The notes beneath the pieces are model-generated. The model was not told where the DNA came from, did not search any database, and saw only the letters and a list, made by a program, of their open reading frames with translations. A DNA stretch of 64,000 nt from Streptomyces sp. CC0208 (lineage in GTDB: Bacteria; Actinomycetota; Actinomycetes; Streptomycetales; Streptomycetaceae): NCBI RefSeq assembly GCF_003443735.1, contig NZ_CP031969.1:7626001-7690000 (forward strand). The letters are read 5' to 3'. Below, in pieces: positions 24,877 to 33,976 of the stretch (its first letter is position 1; the number at the start of each line of letters is the position of its first letter). The position numbers and the translations under genes are program-made.

Positions 24877-24918
24877 ACCCCGCCGCTCGCCCTTTCGAGG
24901 ACTGCTGAGGACAGCACC

Positions 24919-25116
24919 ATGAAGATCTCCGTCGACCATCCACGCTGCGAAGGCCACGGCCTGTGCGCCGACCAGGCTCCCGACGTCTTCAGCCTGGACG
25001 ACGACGCCGAACTCACCTACCACTTCGAGGGCGCCGAAGTCCCCGACGCGCATCGGCCGGCCGCTCGCGCAGCTGTCAACGCCTGCCCGGTCGCCGCCCT
25101 GCGAGTCCTGTCGTGA
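24919..25116 (+). CDS. [3Fe-4S]-type ferredoxin partner of the P450
   Basis: The 65-residue ferredoxin has the ligand pattern Cys10-x2-His13-x2-Cys16 ... Cys56-Pro. Where four-cysteine ferredoxins have a cysteine, this protein has His13, as in several P450 redox partners with 3Fe-4S or unusual 4Fe-4S clusters. It lies 42 bases after the P450 stop and its own stop overlaps the reductase start. It should pass electrons from the reductase to the P450. Confidence 0.93.
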   Translation: MKISVDHPRCEGHGLCADQAPDVFSLDDDAELTYHFEGAEVPDAHRPAARAAVNACPVAALRVLS

Positions 25117-26270
25117 CCGCACCGCGCACGGTGCTCATCGTCGGCGAGTCACTCGCCGGCACCGCCGCGGCCCGCCACCTGCGCACCCTCGGCCACACCG
25201 GACCCGTCGTGCTCATCGGCGCCGAGGACCACGGTGCGTACTCCCGCCCGCCCCTGTCCAAGGCAGTCCTGAAGGACCCGGCCGCGGACCAGACCCTGGG
25301 CCTGGCCCTCGACGGGCTCGACGTCGACGTCATCCGCTCGGCCGCCGTCACGGCCGAGACCCGGCGTCGCACCGTCACGACCGCCGACGGCCGCCAGGTC
25401 GGCTACGACGCGCTGATCGTCGCCACTGGAGCGGAGGCCCGCAGGCTCGCCGCCCCCAGGCAGCGCGGCGAACGCGTCCTGCGCACCCTGGACGACGCCC
25501 GCCTGCTCCGCGTCCGCCTGGCGGAGGCCGGCTCGGCGATCGTGATCGGCGCCGGCTTCCTCGGCATGGAGGTGGCCAGCGCCTGCGCCGCCCGCGGCAT
25601 CCCGGTCACCGTCGTGGACACCGACCGGCCCCTGGAACGCATCCTCGGCGACCATCTGTCCGCCGCGATCACCGCACGCGCTGCGGCGTACGGCATCCGC
25701 TTCGTACAGGCCACCGGCTTCGCCACCCTGACCGGCGACCCCGTCAGCGGCGTGGCGCTCCCCGACGGCACCGAACTCACCGCGGATCTGGTGGTCACCT
25801 GCGCCGGAGAAGTCCCCTGCATCGACTGGCTGGCAGGGACGGGCCTCGCCGACCGTCTCGGCGTCGGTATCGACCATGCCTGCGCCACCACCGTGCCCGG
25901 CGTGTTCGCCGCCGGCGACGTCACCTACCTCCGCGGCGACGGCACACGGCCCGACCGGCGTGCGCCCTTCTGGTCCAACGCCCTCGCCCAGGGCAGGACC
26001 GCGGCGGCCTCCGTCCTCGGTCTCCCCCCGTCGGGACCGTCGCAGGACGACTACTTCTGGACAGAGGTCGCCGGCCTCACCGTCAAAATCGTCGGCCGCC
26101 TGCCGCTCATCGGCGAACCGACCACGGTGCAGGGCAGCGTGGCAGACGGACGCGCGCTGCTGACCTGGAGCCATGCCGACGGAACGTCGACGGCAGTCGC
26201 CTATGGACTGCGCAAACCGGTCACCGCGCTCCGCGCGTTGGCCGCCACGTCTGGGCCGCCGTCCCAGTGA
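25113..26270 (+). CDS. FAD-dependent ferredoxin reductase
   Basis: The 385-residue flavoprotein of the putidaredoxin-reductase type has FAD-binding VLIVGESLAGTAAARHL at the start, NAD-binding IVIGAGFLGMEVASACAARG near 140-160, and VFAAGDVTYLRG near 265. The GTG at 25113 overlaps the ferredoxin stop as GTGA, giving translational coupling. It oxidises NAD(P)H and reduces the ferredoxin for the P450. Its stop codon lies inside the terminator hairpin that follows. Confidence 0.93.
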   Translation: MTAPRTVLIVGESLAGTAAARHLRTLGHTGPVVLIGAEDHGAYSRPPLSKAVLKDPAADQTLGLALDGLDVDVIRSAAVTAETRRRTVTTADGRQVGYDALIVATGAEARRLAAPRQRGERVLRTLDDARLLRVRLAEAGSAIVIGAGFLGMEVASACAARGIPVTVVDTDRPLERILGDHLSAAITARAAAYGIRFVQATGFATLTGDPVSGVALPDGTELTADLVVTCAGEVPCIDWLAGTGLADRLGVGIDHACATTVPGVFAAGDVTYLRGDGTRPDRRAPFWSNALAQGRTAAASVLGLPPSGPSQDDYFWTEVAGLTVKIVGRLPLIGEPTTVQGSVADGRALLTWSHADGTSTAVAYGLRKPVTALRALAATSGPPSQ

Positions 26271-26280
26271 CGGCGGCCCA
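26252..26280 (+). terminator. Terminator overlapping the end of the P450 operon
   Basis: Arms TGGGCCGCCGTC (26252-26263) and GACGGCGGCCCA (26269-26280) form a perfect 12-bp stem with loop CCAGT. The reductase stop codon TGA (26268-26270) lies within it, so the final codons encode half of the terminator. Confidence 0.75.
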
Positions 26281-26406
26281 TGAGCGTCGCAACGTGTACC
26301 TCCGAGACCGTCCGCCCGGGGGAGGACCACCGGCCAGTTGCCGAACGCGTTGTCGCCGCCAATGGCGATTCCCGCAGGCCAGCGTCAGGGTCCCGTGAGT
26401 CGGAAT

Positions 26407-26748
26407 TCACGAGAGCTCGTCCGCGAGCTCCGCCAGGACCTCGGCGTGGCACGGTTCGGGCGCGCACCAGCAGGCCAGGGCCTTGCCGCGAAGGCCGGGC
26501 AGCAGAGCGAGCAGATCCGGCCGCGCCAGCAGATACGCCCGGTACTTCACCATCACCTCGGCCCGCGTGCCGTCCCGGCGGCGCGCGGGGGTGTCGTAGG
26601 CGAAGGGGTTGTAGAGCGGGTGCTTCGGCAGGTCCCAGCCGCCCATCGTCCAGCGACGGCCGACGTAGACAAGGTCGGCGGGCGCGTGTTCGAGGCGGGG
26701 GCCGTACTCGTGGAGACGGCCCCTGACGTTGACCACGCGCGTGTGCAC
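26407..26748 (-). CDS. DUF4326 protein
   Basis: The 113-residue protein has the family features RVVNVRG, VYVGRRWTMGGWDLPKHPL and the C-terminal Cys/His motif LACWCAPEPCHAEVL, which may bind metal. DUF4326 proteins are common in actinobacteria and phages; biochemical function is not established. It starts at a GTG six bases after the SGNH hydrolase stop, so the two are probably co-transcribed. Confidence 0.85.
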   Translation of the reverse strand: MHTRVVNVRGRLHEYGPRLEHAPADLVYVGRRWTMGGWDLPKHPLYNPFAYDTPARRRDGTRAEVMVKYRAYLLARPDLLALLPGLRGKALACWCAPEPCHAEVLAELADELS

Positions 26749-26754
26749 GACGTC

Positions 26755-27528
26755 CTAGTGCTCGTAGGGCAGGAGGTCGGGGCGCTTCGGCGGCAGGCCG
26801 TCGCCCGAGGAGCGGCCCGTCAGGCGTCGGCCGATCCACGGGAGCAGGTGCTGTCGGGCGAAGCGGGCGTCCGCGATGCGCCGGGCGACCCACCTCGGGG
26901 GCACCGTCGCCGGGATCGGCGTACGCCAATCCGTGTCCTCGGGGTCGTAGCCGAGGGTCTGCCACACGGCCTCGGCGACCCGGCGGTGGCCCTCGGCCGC
27001 CAGGTGCAGCCGGTCCACGTCCCACAGGCGCGGGTCGGCCAGCGAGGGGGCGCCGTACAGGTCGACGACCACCGCGCCGTGGCGTGCGGCGAGCTCGTCG
27101 ACGACCGTGAACAGCTCCTCCATGCGCGGCCGGAAACGCTCCAGGACCGGGCCCTGGCGGCCGGGGCTGCGCATCAGCACCAGCTGCTTGCAAGCGGGGG
27201 CCAGCCGCTCCACGGCCTCCGTCAGCAGGTCGCGCACCCGGACCATGTCGCACTTGGGTCGCAGGGTGTCGTTGAGGCCACCCACCAGCGTGATCACGTC
27301 AGCCTGCATCGCCGCCGCCACGTCGATCTGCTCGTCGAGGATCTGCTGGATCAGCTTGCCGCGCACGGCGAGGTTGGCGTACCGGAAGCCGGGCGTCACG
27401 GCGGCCATCCGGCCGGCGAGGAGGTCGGCCCAGCCCCGGTAGGAGCCGTCCGGCAGCAGGTCCGACATGCCCTCGGTGAAGGAGTCGCCGACCGCGACCA
27501 GGCTGGAGTAGGTGGGATTCGTCTGCAT
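26755..27528 (-). CDS. SGNH/GDSL-family hydrolase
   Basis: The 257-residue hydrolase has block I GDSFTEG (about 14-20), block III GGLNDT, and the block V Asp-His pair in DVDRLHLAAEGH. No signal peptide is seen, so it probably acts inside the cell on an ester or acyl-thioester. The C-terminal 50 residues are basic (RWVARRIADARFARQHLLPW). It begins an operon with DUF4326 and is transcribed away from the P450 operon terminator. Substrate unknown. Confidence 0.9.
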   Translation of the reverse strand: MQTNPTYSSLVAVGDSFTEGMSDLLPDGSYRGWADLLAGRMAAVTPGFRYANLAVRGKLIQQILDEQIDVAAAMQADVITLVGGLNDTLRPKCDMVRVRDLLTEAVERLAPACKQLVLMRSPGRQGPVLERFRPRMEELFTVVDELAARHGAVVVDLYGAPSLADPRLWDVDRLHLAAEGHRRVAEAVWQTLGYDPEDTDWRTPIPATVPPRWVARRIADARFARQHLLPWIGRRLTGRSSGDGLPPKRPDLLPYEH

Positions 27529-27558
27529 GGCGGAAGAAATGGTAACCCGCTCACATAC

Positions 27559-28596
27559 TTACCGGTCGGTGGGTCCGGGGGGCCACACCTGCCGTCCGAA
27601 CAGCTCCCGCAGCACGTCCTCCATCGTCACCAGCCCGGCCAGCCGCCCGTCCGCGCCGAGTGCCGCCGCCAGGTGCGTCCGGCTGCGCCGCATCGCCGTC
27701 AGCACGTCGTCCAGGGGGGTGCTCTCCCGGATCCGTGCGATCGGCCGCATGTCCCGCACCGGGAACGGCAGATCCCGCGGTGAGGCGTCCAGCGCGTCCT
27801 TGACGTGCAGGTAGCCGACGATCCGGCGCCCCTCGTCCACCACCGGGAACCGCGAGAACCCGGACTCGTTCGACAGCGCCTCCAACTGCTCCGGCGTGAC
27901 CCCCACGCGCGCATAGACGACCTCTTCCAGCGGCAGCACCACGTCCCGCACCGGCCGCCGCCCCAGCTCCAGCGCGTCGTGCAGCCGCTCCCGCGCGCGC
28001 TCGTCGATCAGCCCCGCCTCGCCGGAGTCCCGTACGATCCGCGCCAGCTCGGCGTCCGAGAAGGTGGCCGTGACCTCGTCCTTGGTCTCCACGCGCAGCA
28101 GCTTCAGCAGGAGGTTCGCGAAGGCGTTGACCGCGAAGATCACCGGGCGCAGCCCGCGCGCCAGCGCGACCAGTGGCGGCCCGAGCAGCAGCGCGCTGCG
28201 CACCGGTTCTGCGAGCGCGATGTTCTTGGGGACCATCTCGCCGAGCAGCATGTGCAGATAGGTCGCCAGGGTCAGTGCGATGACGAAGGACACCGCGTGC
28301 CCCGCGCCCTTCGGCACGCCCACCGCGTGGAACACCGGTTCCAGCAGATGCGCGATCGCCGGCTCCGCGACGACACCCAGAACCAGCGTGCACAACGTGA
28401 TCCCGAGCTGCGCGGCCGCCATCAGCGCGGAGACGTGCTCCAGCCCCCACAGCACGCCCTTCGCACGCCGGTCGCCCTGTTCGGCGTACGGCTCGATCTG
28501 ACTGCGCCGAACGGAGATCAACGCGAACTCGGCCCCCACGAAGAAGGCGTTCACGACGAGCGTCGCCAGACCGATCAGCAACTGGACGACCGTCAT
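27559..28596 (-). CDS. CNNM/CorB-type membrane protein with CBS pair (short form)
   Basis: The 345 residues comprise an N-terminal DUF21/CNNM membrane domain (four hydrophobic segments in 1-150) and two CBS domains (about 210-335, ending near LVTMEDVLRELFG). The CorC_HlyC domain of longer relatives is absent. The family is linked to magnesium or cobalt homeostasis. Its ATG overlaps the stop of the upstream, longer paralogue (ATGA), so the two are made together and may form a hetero-oligomer. Confidence 0.9.
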   Translation of the reverse strand: MTVVQLLIGLATLVVNAFFVGAEFALISVRRSQIEPYAEQGDRRAKGVLWGLEHVSALMAAAQLGITLCTLVLGVVAEPAIAHLLEPVFHAVGVPKGAGHAVSFVIALTLATYLHMLLGEMVPKNIALAEPVRSALLLGPPLVALARGLRPVIFAVNAFANLLLKLLRVETKDEVTATFSDAELARIVRDSGEAGLIDERARERLHDALELGRRPVRDVVLPLEEVVYARVGVTPEQLEALSNESGFSRFPVVDEGRRIVGYLHVKDALDASPRDLPFPVRDMRPIARIRESTPLDDVLTAMRRSRTHLAAALGADGRLAGLVTMEDVLRELFGRQVWPPGPTDR

Positions 28597-29918
28597 CGCT
28601 CGGCCCCTTCCCCGGGCAAGGGAGCGTGCAGCAACACTCGCGCCGCGCGCCGGCCCTGTGCGTCCGTCACGTCCAGCTGCCAGCCGGTGATCTCCACCGA
28701 GTCGCCGACGGCCGGGATCCGGCCCAGTTCCGTCGCCAGCAGGCCGGCCAGCGTCTCGTACGGCCCCTCGGGCGCCCGTAGTCCCACGCGCGCGAGCTGG
28801 TCGATGCGGGCCGAACCGTCGGCCTGGAAGAGTTCCCTGCCCTCCTCGTCGGTGCCCGCGGCGGCCAGGTCGGACGTCTCGTGCGGGTCGTGCTCGTCGC
28901 GTACCTCGCCGACGACCTCCTCGACGATGTCCTCCAGCGTGGCCACGCCCGCCGTACCGCCGTACTCGTCGATGACGACCGCCATCGTGCGCTTGCCGGA
29001 GAGCCGGTCCAGGAGTCGGTCCACGGTGAGCGACTCGGGCACCAGCAGCGGCTCGCGCAGCAGCTCGGCGACCGAGGCGCGGGGCCGGCGGTCGGCCGGT
29101 ACCGCCAGGATGTCCTTGATGTGCGCGATGCCGACGACCGAGTCGAGGCTGCCGCGGTAGACGGGGAACCGGGACAGCCCGGTCGCGCGCGTCGCGTTCG
29201 CCACGTCCTCGCAGGTGGCCTGGACGTCCAGGGCGATCACCTGCACCCGCGGGGTCATCACGTTCTCCGCGGTCAGGTCGGCGAGGTTGAGCGTCCGGAC
29301 GAACAACTCGGCGGTGTCCGCCTCCAGCGCGCCCGCCCGGGCGGAGTGCCGGGCCAGCGCGGCCAGCTCCTGCGGCCCGCGCGCGGAGGCCAGCTCCTCG
29401 GCGGGTTCCAGACCGAAGCGGCGCACCACCCGGTTGGCCGTGTTGTTGAGGTGGGTGATGAAGGGGCGGAAGGCCGCGCTGAACCAGCTCTGCGCGGTGC
29501 CCACCCGCTTGGCCATGGCCAACGGCGAGGAGATCGCCCAGTTCTTGGGCACCAGCTCGCCGACCACCATCAGGAAGACGGTCGACAGCGCGGTGCCGAG
29601 CACCAGCGCCAGCGACCGGGACGTGGACCGCGAGATCCCGAGCGACTCCAGGGGCCCCGCGATCAGCGCGGCGATCGACGGTTCGGCGAGCATGCCGACG
29701 ACCAGGTTGGTCACGGTGATCCCGAGCTGCGCCCCGGACAGCTGGAACGTCAGATTCCGTACGGCTTTCAGGGCGCCGGACGCGCCCCGCTCACCGCTCT
29801 CCGCCGCCCGCTCCAACTGGCCGCGGTCCACCGTGGTCAGCGAGAACTCCGCCGCCACGAAGGCACCGCAGGCCAGCGAGAGCAGGATCGCCACCAGCAG
29901 GAGGAGCACTTCGGTCAT
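28593..29918 (-). CDS. CNNM/CorC-type membrane protein with CBS pair and CorC_HlyC domain (long form)
   Basis: The 441 residues have a DUF21/CNNM membrane domain (1-190), a CBS pair (about 205-335; VMTPRVQVIALD, then TMAVVIDEYGGTAGVATLED) and a CorC_HlyC domain (about 350-435). This is the complete architecture of bacterial CorB/CorC-type ion-efflux or membrane-integrity proteins. It is the first gene of the pair with the short form. Confidence 0.92.
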   Translation of the reverse strand: MTEVLLLLVAILLSLACGAFVAAEFSLTTVDRGQLERAAESGERGASGALKAVRNLTFQLSGAQLGITVTNLVVGMLAEPSIAALIAGPLESLGISRSTSRSLALVLGTALSTVFLMVVGELVPKNWAISSPLAMAKRVGTAQSWFSAAFRPFITHLNNTANRVVRRFGLEPAEELASARGPQELAALARHSARAGALEADTAELFVRTLNLADLTAENVMTPRVQVIALDVQATCEDVANATRATGLSRFPVYRGSLDSVVGIAHIKDILAVPADRRPRASVAELLREPLLVPESLTVDRLLDRLSGKRTMAVVIDEYGGTAGVATLEDIVEEVVGEVRDEHDPHETSDLAAAGTDEEGRELFQADGSARIDQLARVGLRAPEGPYETLAGLLATELGRIPAVGDSVEITGWQLDVTDAQGRRAARVLLHAPLPGEGAER

Positions 29919-29967
29919 CGGGTCACCTCCGTCCCATGATCGGACAGGGTCCCCAGGATCGCCCGTC

Positions 29968-30393
29968 CTAGCCGGCGAGGGGCTTCACCCAGCGCCGCCA
30001 CTTTTCCTCGGGCGCATACCCCGCCGCGCGCCAAGCGTGCTGTGCCGTCTCGTTGCGCACCAGCACCATCGCGTCCCCGCGCCGCCCGCCGAGCCGTACG
30101 AACCGGTCCTCCGCGGCCGTGAGCAGCGCCGAACCGATGCCCCGCCGACGGCGTTCCGGGTGCACCGCGAGCCGGTACAGATGACACCGCCAGCCGTCGA
30201 ACCCCGCGATCACCGTGCCGACGAGTTCGCCGTCGAGCTCGGCCAGGATCAGCGCCTCGGGGTCGCGGGTGACCAGCCGCTCCACGCCGTCCCGGTCGTC
30301 GCTGATGCTCGTCCCCTCGGCAGCCCGCGTCCAGAAGGCCAGCACGGTGTCGAGGTCGTCGGGCGTCGCGGCCCGTATCCGCAGGTCGGTCAT
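29968..30393 (-). CDS. GNAT-family N-acetyltransferase
   Basis: The 141-residue protein is one GNAT domain. The acetyl-CoA loop is RRRRGIGSALL near 83-93, preceded by strand LYRLAVHPE and followed by NETAQHAWRAAGY. Length and layout match RimI-like enzymes, but the substrate cannot be inferred. It is transcribed in the same direction as the CorC pair and 49 bases upstream of it. Confidence 0.88.
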   Translation of the reverse strand: MTDLRIRAATPDDLDTVLAFWTRAAEGTSISDDRDGVERLVTRDPEALILAELDGELVGTVIAGFDGWRCHLYRLAVHPERRRRGIGSALLTAAEDRFVRLGGRRGDAMVLVRNETAQHAWRAAGYAPEEKWRRWVKPLAG

Positions 30394-30449
30394 ACGGCGA
30401 TCCCATCACGCCCGACGGCACGGCACCCGGAGTTCCGCCATCCGGACGG

Positions 30450-31355
30450 CTACTGCCCGCGCAGCCGCGCCATCACCGGCGCGAACGCCTCCATGGACGC
30501 CTCCAGCACCGTCAGATAGGTGAAGCCGTACCGTTCGCGCTGTGCCAGCACCTGCGCGACGATCTCGTCGACCGTGCCGACCAGCATGATGGGCAGGTCC
30601 AGGGCCTGCTGCAGGGTCAGGTCCGGCAACCGGTGCAGGAACGGGGTGGCGACGGCCTCGCGGTCGTCGGTGACGACCACTGTCTGGACGAGCAGGTTCA
30701 GTTCGGCAGGCTCCTTGCGCCCCTCGGCGAGGTGCAGATAGCGCGCGACGCGCTCGTCGAGCTGCTCGGCGGTGGTCGGGATCAGCTTGCCGGTCGTGTT
30801 GCCCGGCACCAGGGTCGCCCCGGTGAAGGCCATGATGTCGGCGTGCTCGGCGGACAGCCTCAGCATCCGGTTGCCTATGCCGCCGATCAGGAGAGGTACC
30901 CGGGGCCGCTGCACCGGCTGCGGCACATGGTCCGCCGAGGACAGCAGCCGCTCCAGCTCCTCGACCGTGCGCCGCAGATGGTCCACCCGCTCGCCCGGCG
31001 AGCCGAAGGGCAGCCCCGCCCCGTCGTGCTCGGACCGCACATAGCCGGTGCCCAGGCCGAGTTCGAGGCGACCGCCGGTGAGGGCGTCCACCGTGGCGAC
31101 CTCACGGGCGAGCAGTGCCGGGTTCCAGAACCCCGCGTTGAGGACGAACGTGCCCAGCCGTGGCCGCTCGGTGACCTCCGCCGCCGCGACCAGCGCCGGG
31201 AACGGCGCGATCTTGCCGAGATGGTCGGGGACCAGGATCACGTCGTAACCGAGTTCCTCGGCCCGCCGACACTTGGTGCGCCAGTCCTCGTCGGTGGCGG
31301 CGGCGGTCAGGTTGACGGCGAAGCGGAAGGGGCGGAGCTGTTCGGGGCGGGGCAT
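30450..31355 (-). CDS. LLM-class F420-dependent oxidoreductase
   Basis: The 301 residues form a luciferase-like TIM barrel. They show the N-terminal FAVNLTAAATDEDWRTKCRR, the segment TVDALTGGRLELGLGTGYV near 90-110 and IMLVGTVDEIVAQVLAQRER at the C-terminus. These are typical of actinobacterial F420-dependent LLM proteins. It would transfer a hydride between F420 and an unknown substrate. It stands alone between GNAT and the ABC exporter. Confidence 0.9.
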   Translation of the reverse strand: MPRPEQLRPFRFAVNLTAAATDEDWRTKCRRAEELGYDVILVPDHLGKIAPFPALVAAAEVTERPRLGTFVLNAGFWNPALLAREVATVDALTGGRLELGLGTGYVRSEHDGAGLPFGSPGERVDHLRRTVEELERLLSSADHVPQPVQRPRVPLLIGGIGNRMLRLSAEHADIMAFTGATLVPGNTTGKLIPTTAEQLDERVARYLHLAEGRKEPAELNLLVQTVVVTDDREAVATPFLHRLPDLTLQQALDLPIMLVGTVDEIVAQVLAQRERYGFTYLTVLEASMEAFAPVMARLRGQ

Positions 31356-31404
31356 GAACTCTCCTCAGCATCAAGCGACTTGAGTTGTCTGCCCCGCGAT
31401 TCCA

Positions 31405-33972
31405 TCACTCGTGCGCGATGGCCGCCAGTACGTTCATGCGCGATGCACGCAACGCCGGCAGCAGCGCCGCCACGATGCCCACCACCGCCGAGCCGACGAC
31501 GACCGCGACGATCGTGCCCCACGGGATCGCCAGCGCGTTCAGTCCCTGGAGCGCCAGCACCTGCTGGGTGCACACACCCCACACCAGTCCCAGGGCGAGC
31601 CCGAGGACCGCGCCGAACACGGCGATGACCACCGACTCCAGCCGGATCATCCGCCGGAGCTGACGGCGGGCGAGCCCGATGGCGCGCAGCAGCCCGATCT
31701 CCCGGGTGCGCTCCACGACCGACAGGGCGAGAGTGTTGACCACGCCCAGCACCGCGATGACGATCGCGAGCCCGAGCAGCGCGTACACGAGATAGAGCAG
31801 GACGGCGATCTGGTCGTGGACCAGGTCCTTGTAGTCGGCGAGGTCACGCACCTGGACCTGCGGATACGGGTCGAGCGTCTTCTCCAGGCCCGCGCGCAGC
31901 CGGTCCGCGCCGACGCCTGAGGCGGCGTTCACATACAGCGCGGAGTCCTGGCCGCCCTGCACGAACTGCTCCAGCGTGCCCAGACCGAAGTAGATGCCGC
32001 CCTGCGTCCCGAACCCGTCCGCCGAGTCCTGGTCGGTGAGGGCGCCCACGGTCAGTTCGGTCCGGCGGCCGCCCTGGAACTCGACGGGGATCCTGCTGCC
32101 GACCTTCACGTGATGGTCGCGGGCGAAGTCCAAGTCCATGGCGAGGTGCCCGGTGGCGAGCGCGGCCGCGGTGTCGCCCTGCGCGTAGGTGATGTGGGCG
32201 ACCTCGTCGAGCTGCGGGTCGTACCCGGCGGCGCTGGTCTCCACGCGCTTGCCGTCCGGCAGCCGTACGGCGATCGGGGCGAACCGAGACCGCACGACGA
32301 GCCCCGCGCCCTCGGTCCTGCGCACCGCGTCCGTGACCTCCTGCGGGAACGGCAGGAAGTTGCCGTTCTGCACGACGTAGTCGGCGCCCAGCGTCTTGTC
32401 GATCTGGTCGTCGAAGGACTTGGACATCGAGGCGCTGGCCACGGACATCCCGCCGACCAGGGCGAGCCCGACCATGAGGGCGGCCGCGGTGGCGCCGGTA
32501 CGGCGGGGGTTGCGCAGGGCGTTGCGCTGGCTCATCCGCCCCACCGGGCCGAAGAGGGCCGGGAAGGCGCCGCCCAGCACCCGGATCACCGGCCGCACCA
32601 GCAGCGGGCCCGCGATGACGGTGGCCAGGAGCGTCAGGACGACGCCGAGGCCGAGGAGGGAGGCCGCGGACGCCGTCTTCGAGGAGGTGACACAGCCCAC
32701 CAGCGCGGCCGCGCCCGCCGCGCCGACCACCCCGCCCACGATCGCCCGCGTGCGCAGCGGCTTTCCGATCCCCGCGATCTCGGCGTCCGCGAGGGCCGCC
32801 ATGGGGGAGACACCGGCCGCGCGCCGGGCCGGGAGATAGGCCGCGACGAAGGTGACGCCCACGCCGACGACGTAGGCCGCCACGGGGGTTCCCCAGCCGA
32901 TGACCATCTCGCCGGTCCGGATGTTCATGCCGAAGGCGTTCATGAGCGCGATGAGCCCGACGGCGAGCCCGATGCCCGTGCCGAGCCCGACCGTGGAGCC
33001 GACCAGGCCGAGCAGTGTGGCCTCGGTCAGCACCGAGCGGCGGACCTGGCGCCGGTCGGCGCCGAGTGCGCGCAGGAGGCCCAGCTCACGGGTGCGTTGG
33101 GCGATCAGCATCGAGAAGGTGTTGACGATCAGGAACACACCGACGAGGACGGCGATCCCGGCGAATCCCAACATGACGTACTTGATGACGTCGAGGAATC
33201 CGCCCAGTTGGTCGACGTCCGACTTCGCCTGCTCGTCGGCGGTCCGGTACTCGTAGGTTCCCGTCCCGAGCGCGGCGGTCACGCGCTGCTTGAGCTGGTC
33301 GTTGCTGACGCCCTCCGCCGCGTCGACCGAGATGCTGGTGGCGGCCTTCGCGGAGCCGAGCAGCTTCGCCTGCGCGGTCGGCGGGTCGAGGAACAGCAGC
33401 GTGGCACCGGGGTTGGTGGTGGTGAACGTAGCGATGCCGACGATCCGCACCTTGAACGAGCCGGGCGCCGCGATCACGGTGAGCGGGTCGCCGATGTGCA
33501 GGTCCTTGCGGTCGGCGGTCTCCGAGTCGAGCAGCGCCTCCGACGGGCCGTGCGGGGCGTGGCCCGAGGTGAGCTTCACGGGGCTGCGCGAGGTCGGGTT
33601 CCAGTCGGTGCCGATGGTGGGGGCGCCGGTGGTCGATCCCACCGACTCGTTCTCGGCGTCGGCGACGGTGATGCCGTCGTCCTCCGCGTCGAAGCGCGCG
33701 GCACCGACCCCGTCGACCCGGGCGACCCGGTCCGCGAGCGCGGCCGGCAGGGTGGCCGTGGTGCCGGACGGGATGGCCTCCTTCAGGTCTTCCTCGGGGC
33801 TGATCGTGAGGTCGGGCGCGGTCGAGGCGAAGAGCCGGTCGAAGGTGCGGCTCAGGGTGTCGGAGAAGATCAGGCTGCCCGAGACGAACGCCACGGACAG
33901 GACCACGGCCAGCGCGGAGAGCAGCAGCCGTCCCTTGTGGGCGAGGAAACTGCGCAGGGTCGCCTTCAGCAC
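31405..33972 (-). CDS. FtsX/MacB-type ABC exporter permease (duplicated)
   Basis: The 855 residues carry two FtsX-type four-helix units. The N-terminal unit has TM1 and a large extracytoplasmic MacB-like domain (about 40-240) before AGIAVLVGVFLIVNTFSMLI. The second unit has TM around 480-510, another extracytoplasmic domain and the final AIVIAVLGVVNTLALSVVER. Such permeases act with a LolD-type ATPase in mechanotransmission or in export of peptides, lipids or antibiotics. The start is GTG at 33972, four bases after the ATPase stop. Substrate unknown. Confidence 0.92.
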   Translation of the reverse strand: MLKATLRSFLAHKGRLLLSALAVVLSVAFVSGSLIFSDTLSRTFDRLFASTAPDLTISPEEDLKEAIPSGTTATLPAALADRVARVDGVGAARFDAEDDGITVADAENESVGSTTGAPTIGTDWNPTSRSPVKLTSGHAPHGPSEALLDSETADRKDLHIGDPLTVIAAPGSFKVRIVGIATFTTTNPGATLLFLDPPTAQAKLLGSAKAATSISVDAAEGVSNDQLKQRVTAALGTGTYEYRTADEQAKSDVDQLGGFLDVIKYVMLGFAGIAVLVGVFLIVNTFSMLIAQRTRELGLLRALGADRRQVRRSVLTEATLLGLVGSTVGLGTGIGLAVGLIALMNAFGMNIRTGEMVIGWGTPVAAYVVGVGVTFVAAYLPARRAAGVSPMAALADAEIAGIGKPLRTRAIVGGVVGAAGAAALVGCVTSSKTASAASLLGLGVVLTLLATVIAGPLLVRPVIRVLGGAFPALFGPVGRMSQRNALRNPRRTGATAAALMVGLALVGGMSVASASMSKSFDDQIDKTLGADYVVQNGNFLPFPQEVTDAVRRTEGAGLVVRSRFAPIAVRLPDGKRVETSAAGYDPQLDEVAHITYAQGDTAAALATGHLAMDLDFARDHHVKVGSRIPVEFQGGRRTELTVGALTDQDSADGFGTQGGIYFGLGTLEQFVQGGQDSALYVNAASGVGADRLRAGLEKTLDPYPQVQVRDLADYKDLVHDQIAVLLYLVYALLGLAIVIAVLGVVNTLALSVVERTREIGLLRAIGLARRQLRRMIRLESVVIAVFGAVLGLALGLVWGVCTQQVLALQGLNALAIPWGTIVAVVVGSAVVGIVAALLPALRASRMNVLAAIAHE

Positions 33973-33976
33973 GGGG

